A DNA stretch of 6,452 nt from T1SED10-198M sp003554345 [NCBI: Candidatus Sumerlaeota bacterium] (GCA_003554345.1 PWGE01000209.1:1-6452), one strand, 5' to 3'; positions 1-5,245 are shown, counted from the first letter of the stretch. Notes: generated from the sequence alone by a model not told the origin. Made by a program: numbers and translations.

Positions 1-50
1 ACCACCGCTTAGACAATCAACAAAAGGAGTAAACCGCATGACAGCGTGGC

Positions 51-72
51 ATTACTGTATTATTACCGTAAT
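51..72. repeat. Tandem 11-bp near-repeat with palindromic TTAC-GTAA core
   Basis: Two adjacent 11-base units, ATTACTGTATT (51-61) and ATTACCGTAAT (62-72), match at 9 of 11 positions. The second contains the perfect palindrome TTACCGTAA. Two copies about one helical turn apart, in the AT-rich DNA upstream of hsp20, resemble a binding site for a dimeric regulator. The repeat is seen directly; its function is inference, and it sits far (about 125 bases) from the hsp20 start. Confidence 0.35.
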
Positions 73-115
73 TTGTGTTTGAGGCGGTGCGAACGCGATT
101 AAACCCCAGAAGTAG

Positions 116-127
116 TGCTAGCTAGCA
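116..127. repeat. 12-bp perfect palindrome upstream of hsp20
   Basis: TGCTAGCTAGCA is a perfect palindrome lying about 70 bases before the hsp20 start codon and just upstream of the candidate TATA box. It could be an operator. It also contains two CTAG tetramers, which are favoured IS630 targets, so chance or mobile-element history cannot be excluded. Confidence 0.35.
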
Positions 128-144
128 TACCACATTATCCGTGA

Positions 145-154
145 GATTTTTTAC
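145..154 (+). promoter_or_regulatory. Candidate TATA-like box for hsp20
   Basis: The T-rich stretch GATTTTTTAC lies about 45 bases before the hsp20 ATG. If transcription starts about 25 bases downstream, the leader would be roughly 15-25 bases, just enough to include the ribosome-binding site at 183-189. This is assigned by position and composition only. Confidence 0.35.
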
Positions 155-182
155 GAACCGCGTACAACTAACATCTGTACTC

Positions 183-189
183 GAGGTGA
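183..189 (+). promoter_or_regulatory. Strong Shine-Dalgarno site for hsp20
   Basis: GAGGTGA is fully complementary to the archaeal anti-Shine-Dalgarno sequence and sits 6 bases before ATG 196. It decides the start in favour of 196 over the downstream in-frame ATG at 241. Many haloarchaeal transcripts are leaderless, so a strong site of this kind suggests a leadered, efficiently translated message. Confidence 0.7.
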
Positions 190-195
190 CCACCA

Positions 196-564
196 ATGGT
201 ACTGCGACCAACACCAAGTACCTGGACACAAGGCCTCAACATGCCCTCTCGCCTGTTCAGTGACCGTAGTGGCGACGACTACGAACTGTACGAGGAGGAC
301 GACGAGTTCGTCCTCACAGTCGATATGCCGGGCTTCGAGACCGAAGACATCAGCGTCACGTGGGACGATGGTGTCCTGAACGTCGCCGCCGAACACGTCG
401 ACGAGGACCGTGGCCAGAAAAAGACCTACCACCGCCGGTTCCGGTTCCCCAAAACCGTCGCCGACGAGGAAATCGGCGCGGAGTACCGAAACGGTGTCCT
501 CGAAATCACGCTGCCGATCGCGGATGTAACCACCCGCGGCGAGGAGATCCCGGTGGAGGGCTAA
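196..564 (+). CDS. Hsp20/alpha-crystallin small heat-shock protein
   Basis: This 122-residue protein is a small heat-shock holdase, which in this family binds unfolding proteins without ATP and assembles into oligomers in the cytoplasm. A short N-terminal arm (about 1-30) precedes an alpha-crystallin domain (about 32-108). The domain starts with the strand DDEFVLTVDMPGF (35-47) and ends with the hallmark NGVLEITLP (99-107). The C-terminal tail carries an I-x-V motif, I118-P119-V120, which in this family docks onto a neighbouring subunit. The GAGGTGA site 6 bases upstream supports the start at ATG 196; the alternative ATG at 241 has no comparable site. The next gene on the same strand is a Cdc48 ATPase 150 bases downstream, a sensible partner because holdase clients are commonly passed to ATP-driven machines. 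The family call is secure; heat induction is inferred. Confidence 0.93.
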   Translation: MVLRPTPSTWTQGLNMPSRLFSDRSGDDYELYEEDDEFVLTVDMPGFETEDISVTWDDGVLNVAAEHVDEDRGQKKTYHRRFRFPKTVADEEIGAEYRNGVLEITLPIADVTTRGEEIPVEG

Positions 565-577
565 CGGCCGCCACCCC

Positions 578-594
578 GATCACCGATCGTGATC
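578..594 (+). terminator. Small hairpin just after hsp20 stop
   Basis: GATCAC and GTGATC form a 6-bp perfect stem around a 5-base loop, beginning 14 bases after the hsp20 stop codon. No T-run follows, and archaeal termination usually relies on T-tracts, so this may be an mRNA 3'-end or processing structure rather than a true terminator. Confidence 0.25.
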
Positions 595-637
595 ATCGTA
601 TCGCCACCCGTCAGTCCCCGGTGAACTATCACCGTGC

Positions 638-692
638 CGACGCGTGACCTCCACCGTCGCGCCGACGGCCATTTTTTCGGAGTCACGCGTCG
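638..692. promoter_or_regulatory. cdc48 promoter region: TATA-like box between 11-bp inverted repeats
   Basis: CGACGCGTGAC (638-648) and GTCACGCGTCG (682-692) are perfect reverse complements separated by 33 bases. Between them lies the T-rich box ATTTTTT (671-677), about 40 bases before the cdc48 ATG. A further GAGTCACG copy at 695-702 repeats 680-687 in direct orientation, 15 bases on. Paired sites bracketing a TATA-like element would suit a repressor or a looping regulator controlling cdc48 separately from hsp20. The repeats are seen directly; the regulatory role is inference. Confidence 0.45.
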
Positions 693-714
693 ATGAGTCA
701 CGACAATCCCAGCC

Positions 715-2952
715 ATGCGACTCCGCGTAAAACCCCTCAAACGGAAAGACGCAGGCAGCGGTCTCGCCTCGATCGATCGCGCGACGATGGCCGAACTCAG
801 CGTCGAAAGCGGTGAGTTCGTTGCGATCGAGGGCCGTGAGGGCCGGGTCATCGCACGCGTCTGGCCCGGCCGCTCCGAAGATAGAGGACGGAGAATCGTC
901 CGCATCGACGGCCAGCTCCGGCAGGCCGCTGGAGTACGGATCGACGACACCGTCGATGTCGAACCGGCCGACGTCGAACCGGCCCAGCGCGTCCGGGTTG
1001 CACTTCCCGAAAACGTTCGCCTCCAGGGCGACATCGGCTCCTACCTCGGAGAGAAGCTCTCCGAGCGCGCCGTCTCCCCCGGCGACCAGCTCTCGCTGTC
1101 GCTTGGCTTCGGGCTCCTGTCGACCCGATCGAGTCGCCGACTTCCGATTACCATCGTCGACGCCGAGCCAGGCGGGACGGTCGTCATCGGCAGCGAAACC
1201 GAGGTCGAAGTCGTCGATCGCAGTCGCGACGAGCTTGCAATCGAAGCCGAGGGACCGATCGGTGCCGAGGAGACACCGACCCCGGAGACACCTGACGTCA
1301 CCTACGAGGACGTCGGCGGCCTGGACGATGAACTCGAACAGGTCCGAGAGATGATCGAGTTGCCGATGCGCCACCCGGAGCTGTTCCGGACGCTAGGTAT
1401 CGAGCCGCCCAAAGGCGTCCTCCTGTACGGCCCGCCGGGAACCGGAAAGACGCTCATCGCACGGGCGGTCGCAAGCGAGATCGACGCCAACTTCCAGATG
1501 ATCTCCGGGCCGGAGATCATGTCGAAATACTACGGCGAGAGCGAAGAACAGCTCCGCGAAGTGTTCGAGGAGGCCGCAGAGAACGAGCCCGCGATCGTCT
1601 TCATCGACGAACTCGACTCGATCGCGCCCAAACGCGAGGACGTCACCGGCGACACCGAGCGCCGCATCGTCGCCCAGCTCCTCTCGCTGATGGATGGGCT
1701 CGAACAGCGCGGCGAGATCACGGTCATCGGGACGACGAACCGTGTCGACGCGATCGATCCCGCACTCCGCCGACCCGGCCGGTTCGATCGGGAGATCGAG
1801 ATCGGCGTCCCGGATGCCGACGGGCGTGAGGAGGTTCTCCAGATTCACACCCGTGGGATGCCCCTCGCGGAAGATGTCGATCTCGAACGCTACGCCGAGA
1901 ACACCCATGGTTTCGTCGGCGCAGACATAGAAAACCTCGCTAAGGAGGCTGCAATGACCGCAATGCGTCGACTCCGTCCTGAGCTGGACCTCGACGAAGA
2001 CGAAATCGACGCGGACGTCTTAGACGAGATTGCGGTTACCACTGACGACTTCAAATCCGCACTGCGGGGGATCGAACCCTCCGCTATGCGTGAGGTTTTC
2101 GTCGAGGTTCCCGACATAACCTGGACCGACGTCGGCGGTCTCGAGGAGGCAAAGGGCCGCCTCCGTGAAACCGTCCAGTGGCCGATGGAACACGCCGACG
2201 CCTACGATCGAGTCGGGCTCGAACCAGCCAAAGGGGTCCTCCTTTATGGCCCGCCAGGCACCGGGAAGACCCTGCTCGCGAAGGCAGTCGCCAACGAGTC
2301 CCAGTCGAATTTCATCTCGGTCAAAGGCCCCGAGCTGTTCGACAAGTACGTCGGCGAGAGCGAGAAGGGGGTCCGCGATATCTTCGAGAAGGCCCGCGCG
2401 AACGCGCCGACGATCGTCTTCTTCGACGAAATCGACGCCCTCGCGAGCGAACGCGGCAGCGGCGTGGGCGACTCCAACGTCGGCGAACGGGTCGTCTCCC
2501 AGCTACTGACCGAGCTCGACGGCCTCGAAGAACTCGAAGACGTGGTCGTCATCGCAGCCTCGAACCGCCCCGAGCTGATCGACGACGCCCTCTTGCGCCC
2601 CGGTCGACTCGATCGCCACGTCGAGGTGAGCGATCCCGACGAGGACGCCCGCCGCGAGATCTTCGAAATCCACAGTCGCGATCGGCCGCTGGCCGACGAC
2701 GTCGATCTGGACGCCCTCGCCGACGACACCGAGGGCTACACCGGTGCGGACGTCGAGGCAGTCTGTCGCGAGGCGGCGACGATCGCGGTCAGCGAGCACG
2801 TCCACGCCGGTGAGGAAAGCGACGCGGAGTCGATCGAACTTACTGCTGAGCACTTCGAGGAGGCGATCGAGGAGGTATCACCGGAGGGGGCCAGCGAGTT
2901 CGAGGCAGAAGAGATGGCGTTTGGCGACATCCCTGAAGGGGGCGAGGCGTAG
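715..2952 (+). CDS. cdc48: Cdc48/VAT-family two-ring AAA+ ATPase
   Basis: This 745-residue protein is an archaeal Cdc48/p97 (VAT, CdcH) homologue, a cytoplasmic ATP-driven unfoldase that threads proteins through a hexamer pore. Residues 1 to about 185 form the double-psi-barrel N domain. The D1 ring has Walker A GPPGTGKT (239-246), pore loop KYYG (271-274), Walker B FIDE (296-299) and arginine fingers R356 and R359. D2 has Walker A GPPGTGKT (512-519), pore loop KYVG (544-547), Walker B FFDE (569-572) and R631/R634. All catalytic motifs are intact and the length is normal. ATG 715 matches the usual N-terminus ([21 protein letters not shown]). The acidic tail ends PEGGEA and lacks the hydrophobic-tyrosine-X motif used by some partners to dock on the 20S proteasome. 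Haloarchaea usually carry several Cdc48 paralogues; which one this is cannot be decided here. Confidence 0.96.
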   Translation: MRLRVKPLKRKDAGSGLASIDRATMAELSVESGEFVAIEGREGRVIARVWPGRSEDRGRRIVRIDGQLRQAAGVRIDDTVDVEPADVEPAQRVRVALPENVRLQGDIGSYLGEKLSERAVSPGDQLSLSLGFGLLSTRSSRRLPITIVDAEPGGTVVIGSETEVEVVDRSRDELAIEAEGPIGAEETPTPETPDVTYEDVGGLDDELEQVREMIELPMRHPELFRTLGIEPPKGVLLYGPPGTGKTLIARAVASEIDANFQMISGPEIMSKYYGESEEQLREVFEEAAENEPAIVFIDELDSIAPKREDVTGDTERRIVAQLLSLMDGLEQRGEITVIGTTNRVDAIDPALRRPGRFDREIEIGVPDADGREEVLQIHTRGMPLAEDVDLERYAENTHGFVGADIENLAKEAAMTAMRRLRPELDLDEDEIDADVLDEIAVTTDDFKSALRGIEPSAMREVFVEVPDITWTDVGGLEEAKGRLRETVQWPMEHADAYDRVGLEPAKGVLLYGPPGTGKTLLAKAVANESQSNFISVKGPELFDKYVGESEKGVRDIFEKARANAPTIVFFDEIDALASERGSGVGDSNVGERVVSQLLTELDGLEELEDVVVIAASNRPELIDDALLRPGRLDRHVEVSDPDEDARREIFEIHSRDRPLADDVDLDALADDTEGYTGADVEAVCREAATIAVSEHVHAGEESDAESIELTAEHFEEAIEEVSPEGASEFEAEEMAFGDIPEGGEA
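1045..1065. repeat. 9-bp hairpin within cdc48
   Basis: CTCGGAGAG and CTCTCCGAG pair perfectly around a 3-base loop, in the N-domain coding part of cdc48. It is the only comparably tight hairpin noticed by eye in this 2.2-kb gene, and is recorded as a baseline for the hairpin-rich IS elements downstream. Confidence 0.6.
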
Positions 2953-3056
2953 CTCCGATCGTCGGCTGTTTCGAGCGTCGACAGAGGCGCGTCTGCGATC
3001 GGTCGGTCCAGCTTGTCGACTAGCGGCAGGTTGGGATCGCCGAACGGTCTGATGAC

Positions 3057-3070
3057 GAGAAAGCATTTAC
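3057..3070 (+). promoter_or_regulatory. TATA/BRE-like promoter for a leaderless lipoprotein transcript
   Basis: GAGAAAGC followed by ATTTAC gives a purine-rich BRE-like stretch and a TTTA core at 3066-3069, centred about 26-27 bases before ATG 3094. This is the spacing expected for a haloarchaeal leaderless mRNA starting at or next to the start codon. It supports ATG 3094 over the upstream in-frame starts. Confidence 0.55.
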
Positions 3071-3093
3071 TGATGTCTCGCCATCGACACGAT

Positions 3094-3597
3094 ATGCACC
3101 GCCGCCACCTCTTCGCCGGGATGACGCTCCTGGTGTCTACTGCGGGCTGTCTCGGCGACAGCGATCGCGACCCTGCTGTAACGCAGCTCTCGACAACCGA
3201 GACGGATCCGCCGCTTTTCATGTTCGAGCAACCACTTGGCGTCGAAAATGCGACGAACGCAGAGGCGACGGATATCATTCAGATTGGCGACACCGACGAC
3301 TCCCACTGGGTCGTCGCGATGGCCAACGCTGAGGAGCCGATCGAAACTGCCGTTTCCGTCACCGGTCCCGACGATGCCGACGAACCGATCGTCGAGACGA
3401 CGGTTGAACTGTCCCGATCGGCCTACGTCGCGCTCTCGCTGCGAGAGCCTGGCGCGTATTCGATCGCCTTCGAGTGGACGGCCGGGAGAGAGACGGTTTC
3501 GATCGAGAGCTCGAAGATCGACTGCAACGACTCGAACGACTCCGTGTTGATCGGGGCCGATGGCGAGATTGAACGGACTAGTAGAGCCTCCAGTTAA
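3094..3597 (+). CDS. Predicted Tat-exported lipoprotein, function unknown
   Basis: This 167-residue protein begins MHRRHLFAGM, a twin-arginine motif (R3-R4) followed by a hydrophobic stretch and the lipobox TAGC with the lipidated cysteine at position 19. This arrangement is typical of haloarchaeal lipoproteins exported folded by Tat and anchored to the outer face of the membrane. The mature part is acidic, rich in Asp/Glu/Thr/Ser, and has alternating hydrophobic residues suggesting a small beta-sandwich (about 68-140); a second cysteine is at 144. No catalytic motif or named family is recognised. The start was chosen because the signal peptide begins exactly there and a TATA-like box lies about 27 bases upstream; ATGs at 3052 and 3073 and a further in-frame start at 3013 would bury the signal. 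The proposed end of the first IS element begins 6 bases after the stop codon, so the gene is intact but has lost its native downstream context. Confidence 0.75.
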   Translation: MHRRHLFAGMTLLVSTAGCLGDSDRDPAVTQLSTTETDPPLFMFEQPLGVENATNAEATDIIQIGDTDDSHWVVAMANAEEPIETAVSVTGPDDADEPIVETTVELSRSAYVALSLREPGAYSIAFEWTAGRETVSIESSKIDCNDSNDSVLIGADGEIERTSRASS

Positions 3598-3614
3598 TTC
3601 GTACCCAGTTGGGC
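3598..3614 (+). repeat. Left end of first IS630-type element (terminal inverted repeat)
   Basis: TTCGTACCCAGTTGGGC matches the reverse complement of 5187-5203 at 14 of 17 positions, with 9 contiguous matches. IS630-family elements duplicate a TA. If TA is 3602-3603, the element starts at C3604 and the outer TTCG is flanking target. The repeat includes the small hairpin CCCA-GT-TGGG (3604-3613). Confidence 0.55.
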
Positions 3615-3616
3615 AT

Positions 3617-3631
3617 CCTATCGAAGATAGG
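3617..3631. terminator. Hairpin over the passenger gene stop codon
   Basis: CCTATC and GATAGG pair around a 3-base loop and include the minus-strand stop codon at 3618-3620. It lies between the convergent ends of the lipoprotein gene and the passenger gene, next to the CCCA-GT-TGGG hairpin at 3604-3613, and may limit convergent read-through. No T-tract supports a firm terminator call. Confidence 0.3.
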
Positions 3632-3983
3632 CCTGCGCAGCGGTGTCAAAGCAAGATTCAGGTGACCCAGTGAACGAGCCGTCGAGCGTAATCGACGGCT
3701 CGTATCGCTCGTCACTATACTTGTAGAACGCAAATACCCACGAGTCCGGATCGCCGGTCCAGGTTAATCGGCACAATTTCGTTGGAGTCTGTCGAATACG
3801 TTCTTTCTCTTCCTCGCTCGCATCGGGCATCACCCAGGGATTGCTCTCGAACGCATCGATGTATGCGTATTCACCACGGAAGCGAACCTGCACACGCGCG
3901 CACCGCTCGTTCCACGCGGTGCGCGCGTGTTTCTCAAGCCGATCTTGGAGAGGGCGACAAACGGACTCAGGAATCGAAGCCAT
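3618..3983 (-). CDS. Conserved-looking 121-aa protein of unknown function, IS passenger
   Basis: The protein starts MASIPESVCRPLQDRLEKHA. It has a helical N-terminus (about 1-25), a strand-rich core RVQVRFRGEYAYIDAF (30-45), an acidic linker, then a block CRLTWTGDPDSWVFAFYKYS (71-90) and a C-terminal GSPESCFDTAAQAYL. From memory this resembles small uncharacterised proteins of haloarchaea and other prokaryotes with the pattern RFRG-YAY, CRL-W/Y-TGDPD-W-FA-YKYS and GTPEE-D; that recollection is unverified. No signal peptide, membrane segment or catalytic motif is seen. The start is ATG at 3983-3981, with a TATA-like GTAAATC (4006-4012) about 26 bases upstream. The frame is open further, to 4124, but that part overlaps the transposase end and is unlikely to be translated. 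The gene lies inside the proposed IS limits, on the transposase strand, 25 bases after its stop, which suggests a passenger gene. A host gene next to the IS is the alternative. Confidence 0.7.
   Translation of the reverse strand: MASIPESVCRPLQDRLEKHARTAWNERCARVQVRFRGEYAYIDAFESNPWVMPDASEEEKERIRQTPTKLCRLTWTGDPDSWVFAFYKYSDERYEPSITLDGSFTGSPESCFDTAAQAYLR
3674..3703. repeat. 12-bp perfect inverted repeat in passenger gene
   Basis: ACGAGCCGTCGA and its exact reverse complement are separated by 6 bases, inside codons for YEPSITLDGSF. It is one of the series of strong hairpins spread over both IS elements. Confidence 0.85.
3892..3930. repeat. 15-bp perfect inverted repeat in passenger gene
   Basis: Arms 3892-3906 and 3916-3930 (ACACGCGCGCACCGC and its exact reverse complement) flank a 9-base loop. 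The very GC-rich stem would be extremely stable in mRNA. It lies within codons for the ARTAWNERCARV segment. Confidence 0.88.
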
Positions 3984-3992
3984 ACGGCCTAG

Positions 3993-4002
3993 ACGACTCC
4001 AG
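3993..4002. repeat. 10-bp direct repeat flanking the transposase gene (copy 1)
   Basis: ACGACTCCAG recurs exactly at 5178-5187 in the same orientation. Read in the direction of the genes (CTGGAGTCGT), one copy precedes the transposase gene near the right IS end and the other lies between the transposase stop and the passenger ATG. It may be a shared leader element, a transposase-binding site, or a scar of passenger acquisition. Confidence 0.5.
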
Positions 4003-4005
4003 AGA

Positions 4006-4012
4006 GATTTAC
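4006..4012 (-). promoter_or_regulatory. TATA-like box for passenger gene, overlapping transposase stop
   Basis: On the minus strand GTAAATC is centred about 26 bases before the passenger ATG, the spacing of a leaderless haloarchaeal promoter. It overlaps the transposase stop codon (4011-4009), so the passenger could be transcribed independently of the transposase. Confidence 0.4.
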
Positions 4013-5130
4013 GCTGTCGCTGGGAGATCTTCCAGCAACTGAGCCAGTTGCTCACTCGTGTAGGTCCAGTCGATCGGTGCTGGAGCACGATTCCATCGAT
4101 CTTCGAAGCCCGCGAGACGATCACGAAGTGTACTCACCGACGCAAAGCTCTCGCCGGCGAGAGCTTTGCGGCTCAGCACCGAGAAATACAGTTCGATCTG
4201 ATTCAGCCACGATGCCCCGGTTGGAAGATGCAACCCTTCGACGTTGCTGTACTGCTGTTTCAGCCACCATGTGAACGTATTCGGATGATGGGCACTCCCG
4301 TTATCGGTGATCCAGAACACGCGATCTGCCGCTCGGCAGATCGGGTGTGCCATCACCGTCTCGACGAGGGTTTCAAAATTCGCCCGCGTATTTCGATCAA
4401 CACACTGACCCACAATTTCTCCAGTTCCAACGATTAGAGCCGCTTGATAGGAACAGGTGCCGTGGCGTTCGTACTGGTGTTCGACGTGATTGATTGTGTG
4501 CGGTCCCGGCGGCGTCCGTCGTCGGGACCGCGCTTGAATGCCTGTCTTCTCGTCGGCACAAATGACGATGTCACGCTCGGTGAGGTCCTCACCGCTCCAC
4601 AACCCGTTGTATAAATCCAACACAGGAGCGGCTTTCTGTTCGAAGTGTGGATCTCTCGGAGTCACCCAGGAGGTGTAGGTCCACGGTCGGATCGCCGCCT
4701 GCGCGAGCCAGGCGGCGATCGTGGACTGTGATGGGCACGGATCAAGCTCCCGTGAGGCCTCCGCATGGATGTCACTGGAACTCAGCCGCGAAAGCGGAAG
4801 CTGTCGTGTGGAAGGAAGTTCGCAGGCAAGGGCGGTGATAACTGCTCGGTCAGTGTCACCGTAAGTGGGAGGACAGCCGGGCCGGGGCTCATCGATGAGC
4901 CCGGCCCGGCATTCCTTGGCGAAGCGTCCGCGCCATTTACGGACGGTTTTCCGTGTACACTGGAGCTTTTGTGCGATTTCAGAGTTATTGAGACCAGCGG
5001 CAGCGAGGAGGACGATCCGTGCGCGGAACACTTCTCGTTGAGGGCTGGTCGCTTTGCGTGTGACCGCTTCAAGATCGGCTCGATCTTGAGCGGTCAACGT
5101 GATTGTAACTGGATTGGGGCCTGGAGACAC
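4009..5130 (-). CDS. IS630-family DDE transposase (intact)
   Basis: This 373-residue transposase would cut and insert its own element at TA dinucleotides. The N-terminal part (about 30-75) is a helix-turn-helix of the IS630 type (ARIVLLAAAGLNNSEIAQKL, then TVRKWRGRF), followed by a second DNA-binding region to about 150. The catalytic triad is visible: D193 in ICADEK, D276 in WITDNGSAHH and E313 in SWLNQIELYFS. No frameshift or stop is present and the length is normal, so the gene is probably functional. The start is GTG at 5130: an in-frame TAG lies seven codons upstream, no earlier start exists, and GAGGAA about 6 bases ahead can serve as a ribosome site. The passenger gene follows 25 bases after the stop codon on the same strand. 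The coding sequence contains seven strong inverted repeats, listed separately. Confidence 0.93.
   Translation of the reverse strand: MSPGPNPVTITLTAQDRADLEAVTRKATSPQREVFRARIVLLAAAGLNNSEIAQKLQCTRKTVRKWRGRFAKECRAGLIDEPRPGCPPTYGDTDRAVITALACELPSTRQLPLSRLSSSDIHAEASRELDPCPSQSTIAAWLAQAAIRPWTYTSWVTPRDPHFEQKAAPVLDLYNGLWSGEDLTERDIVICADEKTGIQARSRRRTPPGPHTINHVEHQYERHGTCSYQAALIVGTGEIVGQCVDRNTRANFETLVETVMAHPICRAADRVFWITDNGSAHHPNTFTWWLKQQYSNVEGLHLPTGASWLNQIELYFSVLSRKALAGESFASVSTLRDRLAGFEDRWNRAPAPIDWTYTSEQLAQLLEDLPATA
4141..4170. repeat. Perfect 30-bp palindrome inside transposase gene
   Basis: The 15 bases 4141-4155 (CGCAAAGCTCTCGCC) are followed immediately by their exact reverse complement, with no spacer. 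It encodes RKALAGESFA just after the catalytic glutamate, and the plus strand reads the same peptide in an antisense frame. A perfect 30-bp palindrome in a coding region is very unlikely by chance. Confidence 0.95.
4322..4343. repeat. 10-bp inverted repeat in transposase gene
   Basis: CGATCTGCCG and its exact reverse complement are separated by 2 bases, in codons for the PICRAADRV segment just before the second catalytic aspartate. Confidence 0.85.
4500..4531. repeat. 9-bp inverted repeat in transposase gene
   Basis: GCGGTCCCG (4500-4508) and CGGGACCGC (4523-4531) flank a 14-base loop, within codons for RSRRRTPPGPH. Confidence 0.75.
4578..4594. repeat. 17-bp near-palindrome in transposase gene
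   Basis: CGGTGAGG and CCTCACCG flank a single central base, within codons for GEDLTERD, shortly before the first catalytic aspartate. Confidence 0.75.
4690..4720. repeat. 12-bp perfect inverted repeat in transposase gene
   Basis: GATCGCCGCCTG (4690-4701) and CAGGCGGCGATC (4709-4720) flank a 7-base loop, within codons for IAAWLAQAAI. Confidence 0.88.
4876..4910. repeat. 35-base near-palindrome in transposase gene
   Basis: The core 4885-4902 (GGGCTCATCGATGAGCCC) is a perfect 18-bp palindrome. It is extended on both sides by GCCGGGCC (4876-4883) and its reverse complement (4903-4910), with one extra G at 4884. In all, 17 of 17 base pairs form with one bulge. It encodes RAGLIDEPRPG. Confidence 0.9.
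5062..5095. repeat. 15-bp hairpin with one bulge near the transposase start
   Basis: GACCGC (5062-5067) pairs with 5090-5095, and TCAAGATCG (5069-5077) pairs with 5081-5089, with T5068 bulged and a 3-base loop. It falls at about codons 12-23 of the transposase mRNA, early enough to hinder ribosomes and lower expression. Confidence 0.85.
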
Positions 5131-5177
5131 GTTCTTCCTCGGTCGGATCTATTCACTCTACGTCATCTGAGGAGATA

Positions 5178-5187
5178 ACGACTCCAG
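5178..5187. repeat. 10-bp direct repeat flanking the transposase gene (copy 2)
   Basis: This ACGACTCCAG copy is identical to 3993-4002. It lies just inside the proposed right end of the first IS element, 48-57 bases upstream of the transposase GTG. Confidence 0.5.
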
Positions 5188-5203
5188 GCTAACCGGGTAC
5201 GAA
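5187..5203 (-). repeat. Right end of first IS630-type element (terminal inverted repeat)
   Basis: On the minus strand this reads TTCGTACCCGGTTAGCC, matching 3598-3614 at 14 of 17 positions. The TA at 5198-5199 is the proposed duplicated target base pair, which puts the element edge at 5197. Confidence 0.55.
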
Positions 5204-5220
5204 CTTCCTGGATGGTCCAC
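5200..5220. other. Short relic of target DNA between the two IS elements
   Basis: About 21 bases separate the right TA of the first element from the left TA of the second, with no gene or signal of its own. It is the only remaining piece of the original locus between the two insertions. Joined across both excised elements it gives a continuous segment from the lipoprotein stop to base 6452. Confidence 0.5.
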
Positions 5221-5222
5221 TA

Positions 5223-5245
5223 GTGCTCTGTCAACCATAGATTGT
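5223..5245 (+). repeat. Left terminal inverted repeat of second IS
   Basis: It starts GTGCTCTGTCAA, then matches the right end at ATTGT (5241-5245), for 19 of 23 positions overall. The 15-base perfect match seen when CTA (5220-5222) is included reflects the palindromic CTAG target. Confidence 0.92.

Larger units (their letters stand above)
3604..5197 (-). mobile_element. IS630-type element carrying a passenger gene (about 1.59 kb)
   Basis: The limits rest on the imperfect end repeats at 3598-3614 and 5187-5203 and on flanking TA dinucleotides at 3602-3603 and 5198-5199. The outer flanks read TTCG before the left TA and CGAA after the right TA, so removing the element restores the palindromic target TTCGTACGAA with one TA, as expected for the IS630/Tc1 TA-duplication mechanism. 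Two co-oriented minus-strand genes lie inside: an intact DDE transposase (4009-5130) and a 121-codon gene (3618-3983) between the transposase stop and the left end. A typical one-gene IS630 element is about 1.1-1.2 kb, so the extra length is the passenger segment. The inner part of the end repeat is only 8 of 11 matched, so the exact limits are less certain than those of the second element. Confidence 0.6.

Noticed and set aside
38-82. 14-codon mini-frame with GGAG about 8 bases upstream
   Set aside because: It is too short and has no recognisable product; the Cys/Ile/Trp-rich composition is unlike haloarchaeal proteins.
580-1374. Long minus-strand open frame (264 codons) opposite the start of cdc48
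   Set aside because: It is an antisense shadow of a high-GC gene whose plus-strand frame encodes an unmistakable Cdc48 N domain; its translation matches no recognisable family.
1393-1908. Minus-strand open frame (171 codons) opposite the cdc48 D1 ring
   Set aside because: It mirrors the conserved AAA+ coding frame; long antisense frames are expected at this GC content.
2178-2813. Plus-strand arginine-rich open frame (211 codons) within cdc48
   Set aside because: It is the alternate frame of the D2 ring; the extreme Arg content is typical of a shifted GC-rich frame.
3013-3093. Upstream N-terminal extension of the lipoprotein gene
   Set aside because: The Tat signal begins exactly at ATG 3094, and a TATA-like box inside the extension fits a leaderless start there.
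3984-4124. N-terminal extension of the passenger gene over the transposase end
   Set aside because: It overlaps the conserved transposase C-terminus in another frame, and a plausible promoter lies just before the internal ATG at 3983.
3841-4437. Plus-strand open frame (198 codons) across passenger and transposase genes
   Set aside because: It is antisense to both real genes. Its RKALAGESFA stretch arises only because of the 30-bp palindrome.
3993-5187. The 10-bp ACGACTCCAG pair as the ends of the first IS
   Set aside because: The copies are in direct rather than inverted orientation and neither is flanked by a matched TA duplication; the 3598-3614/5187-5203 pair fits IS630 ends better.
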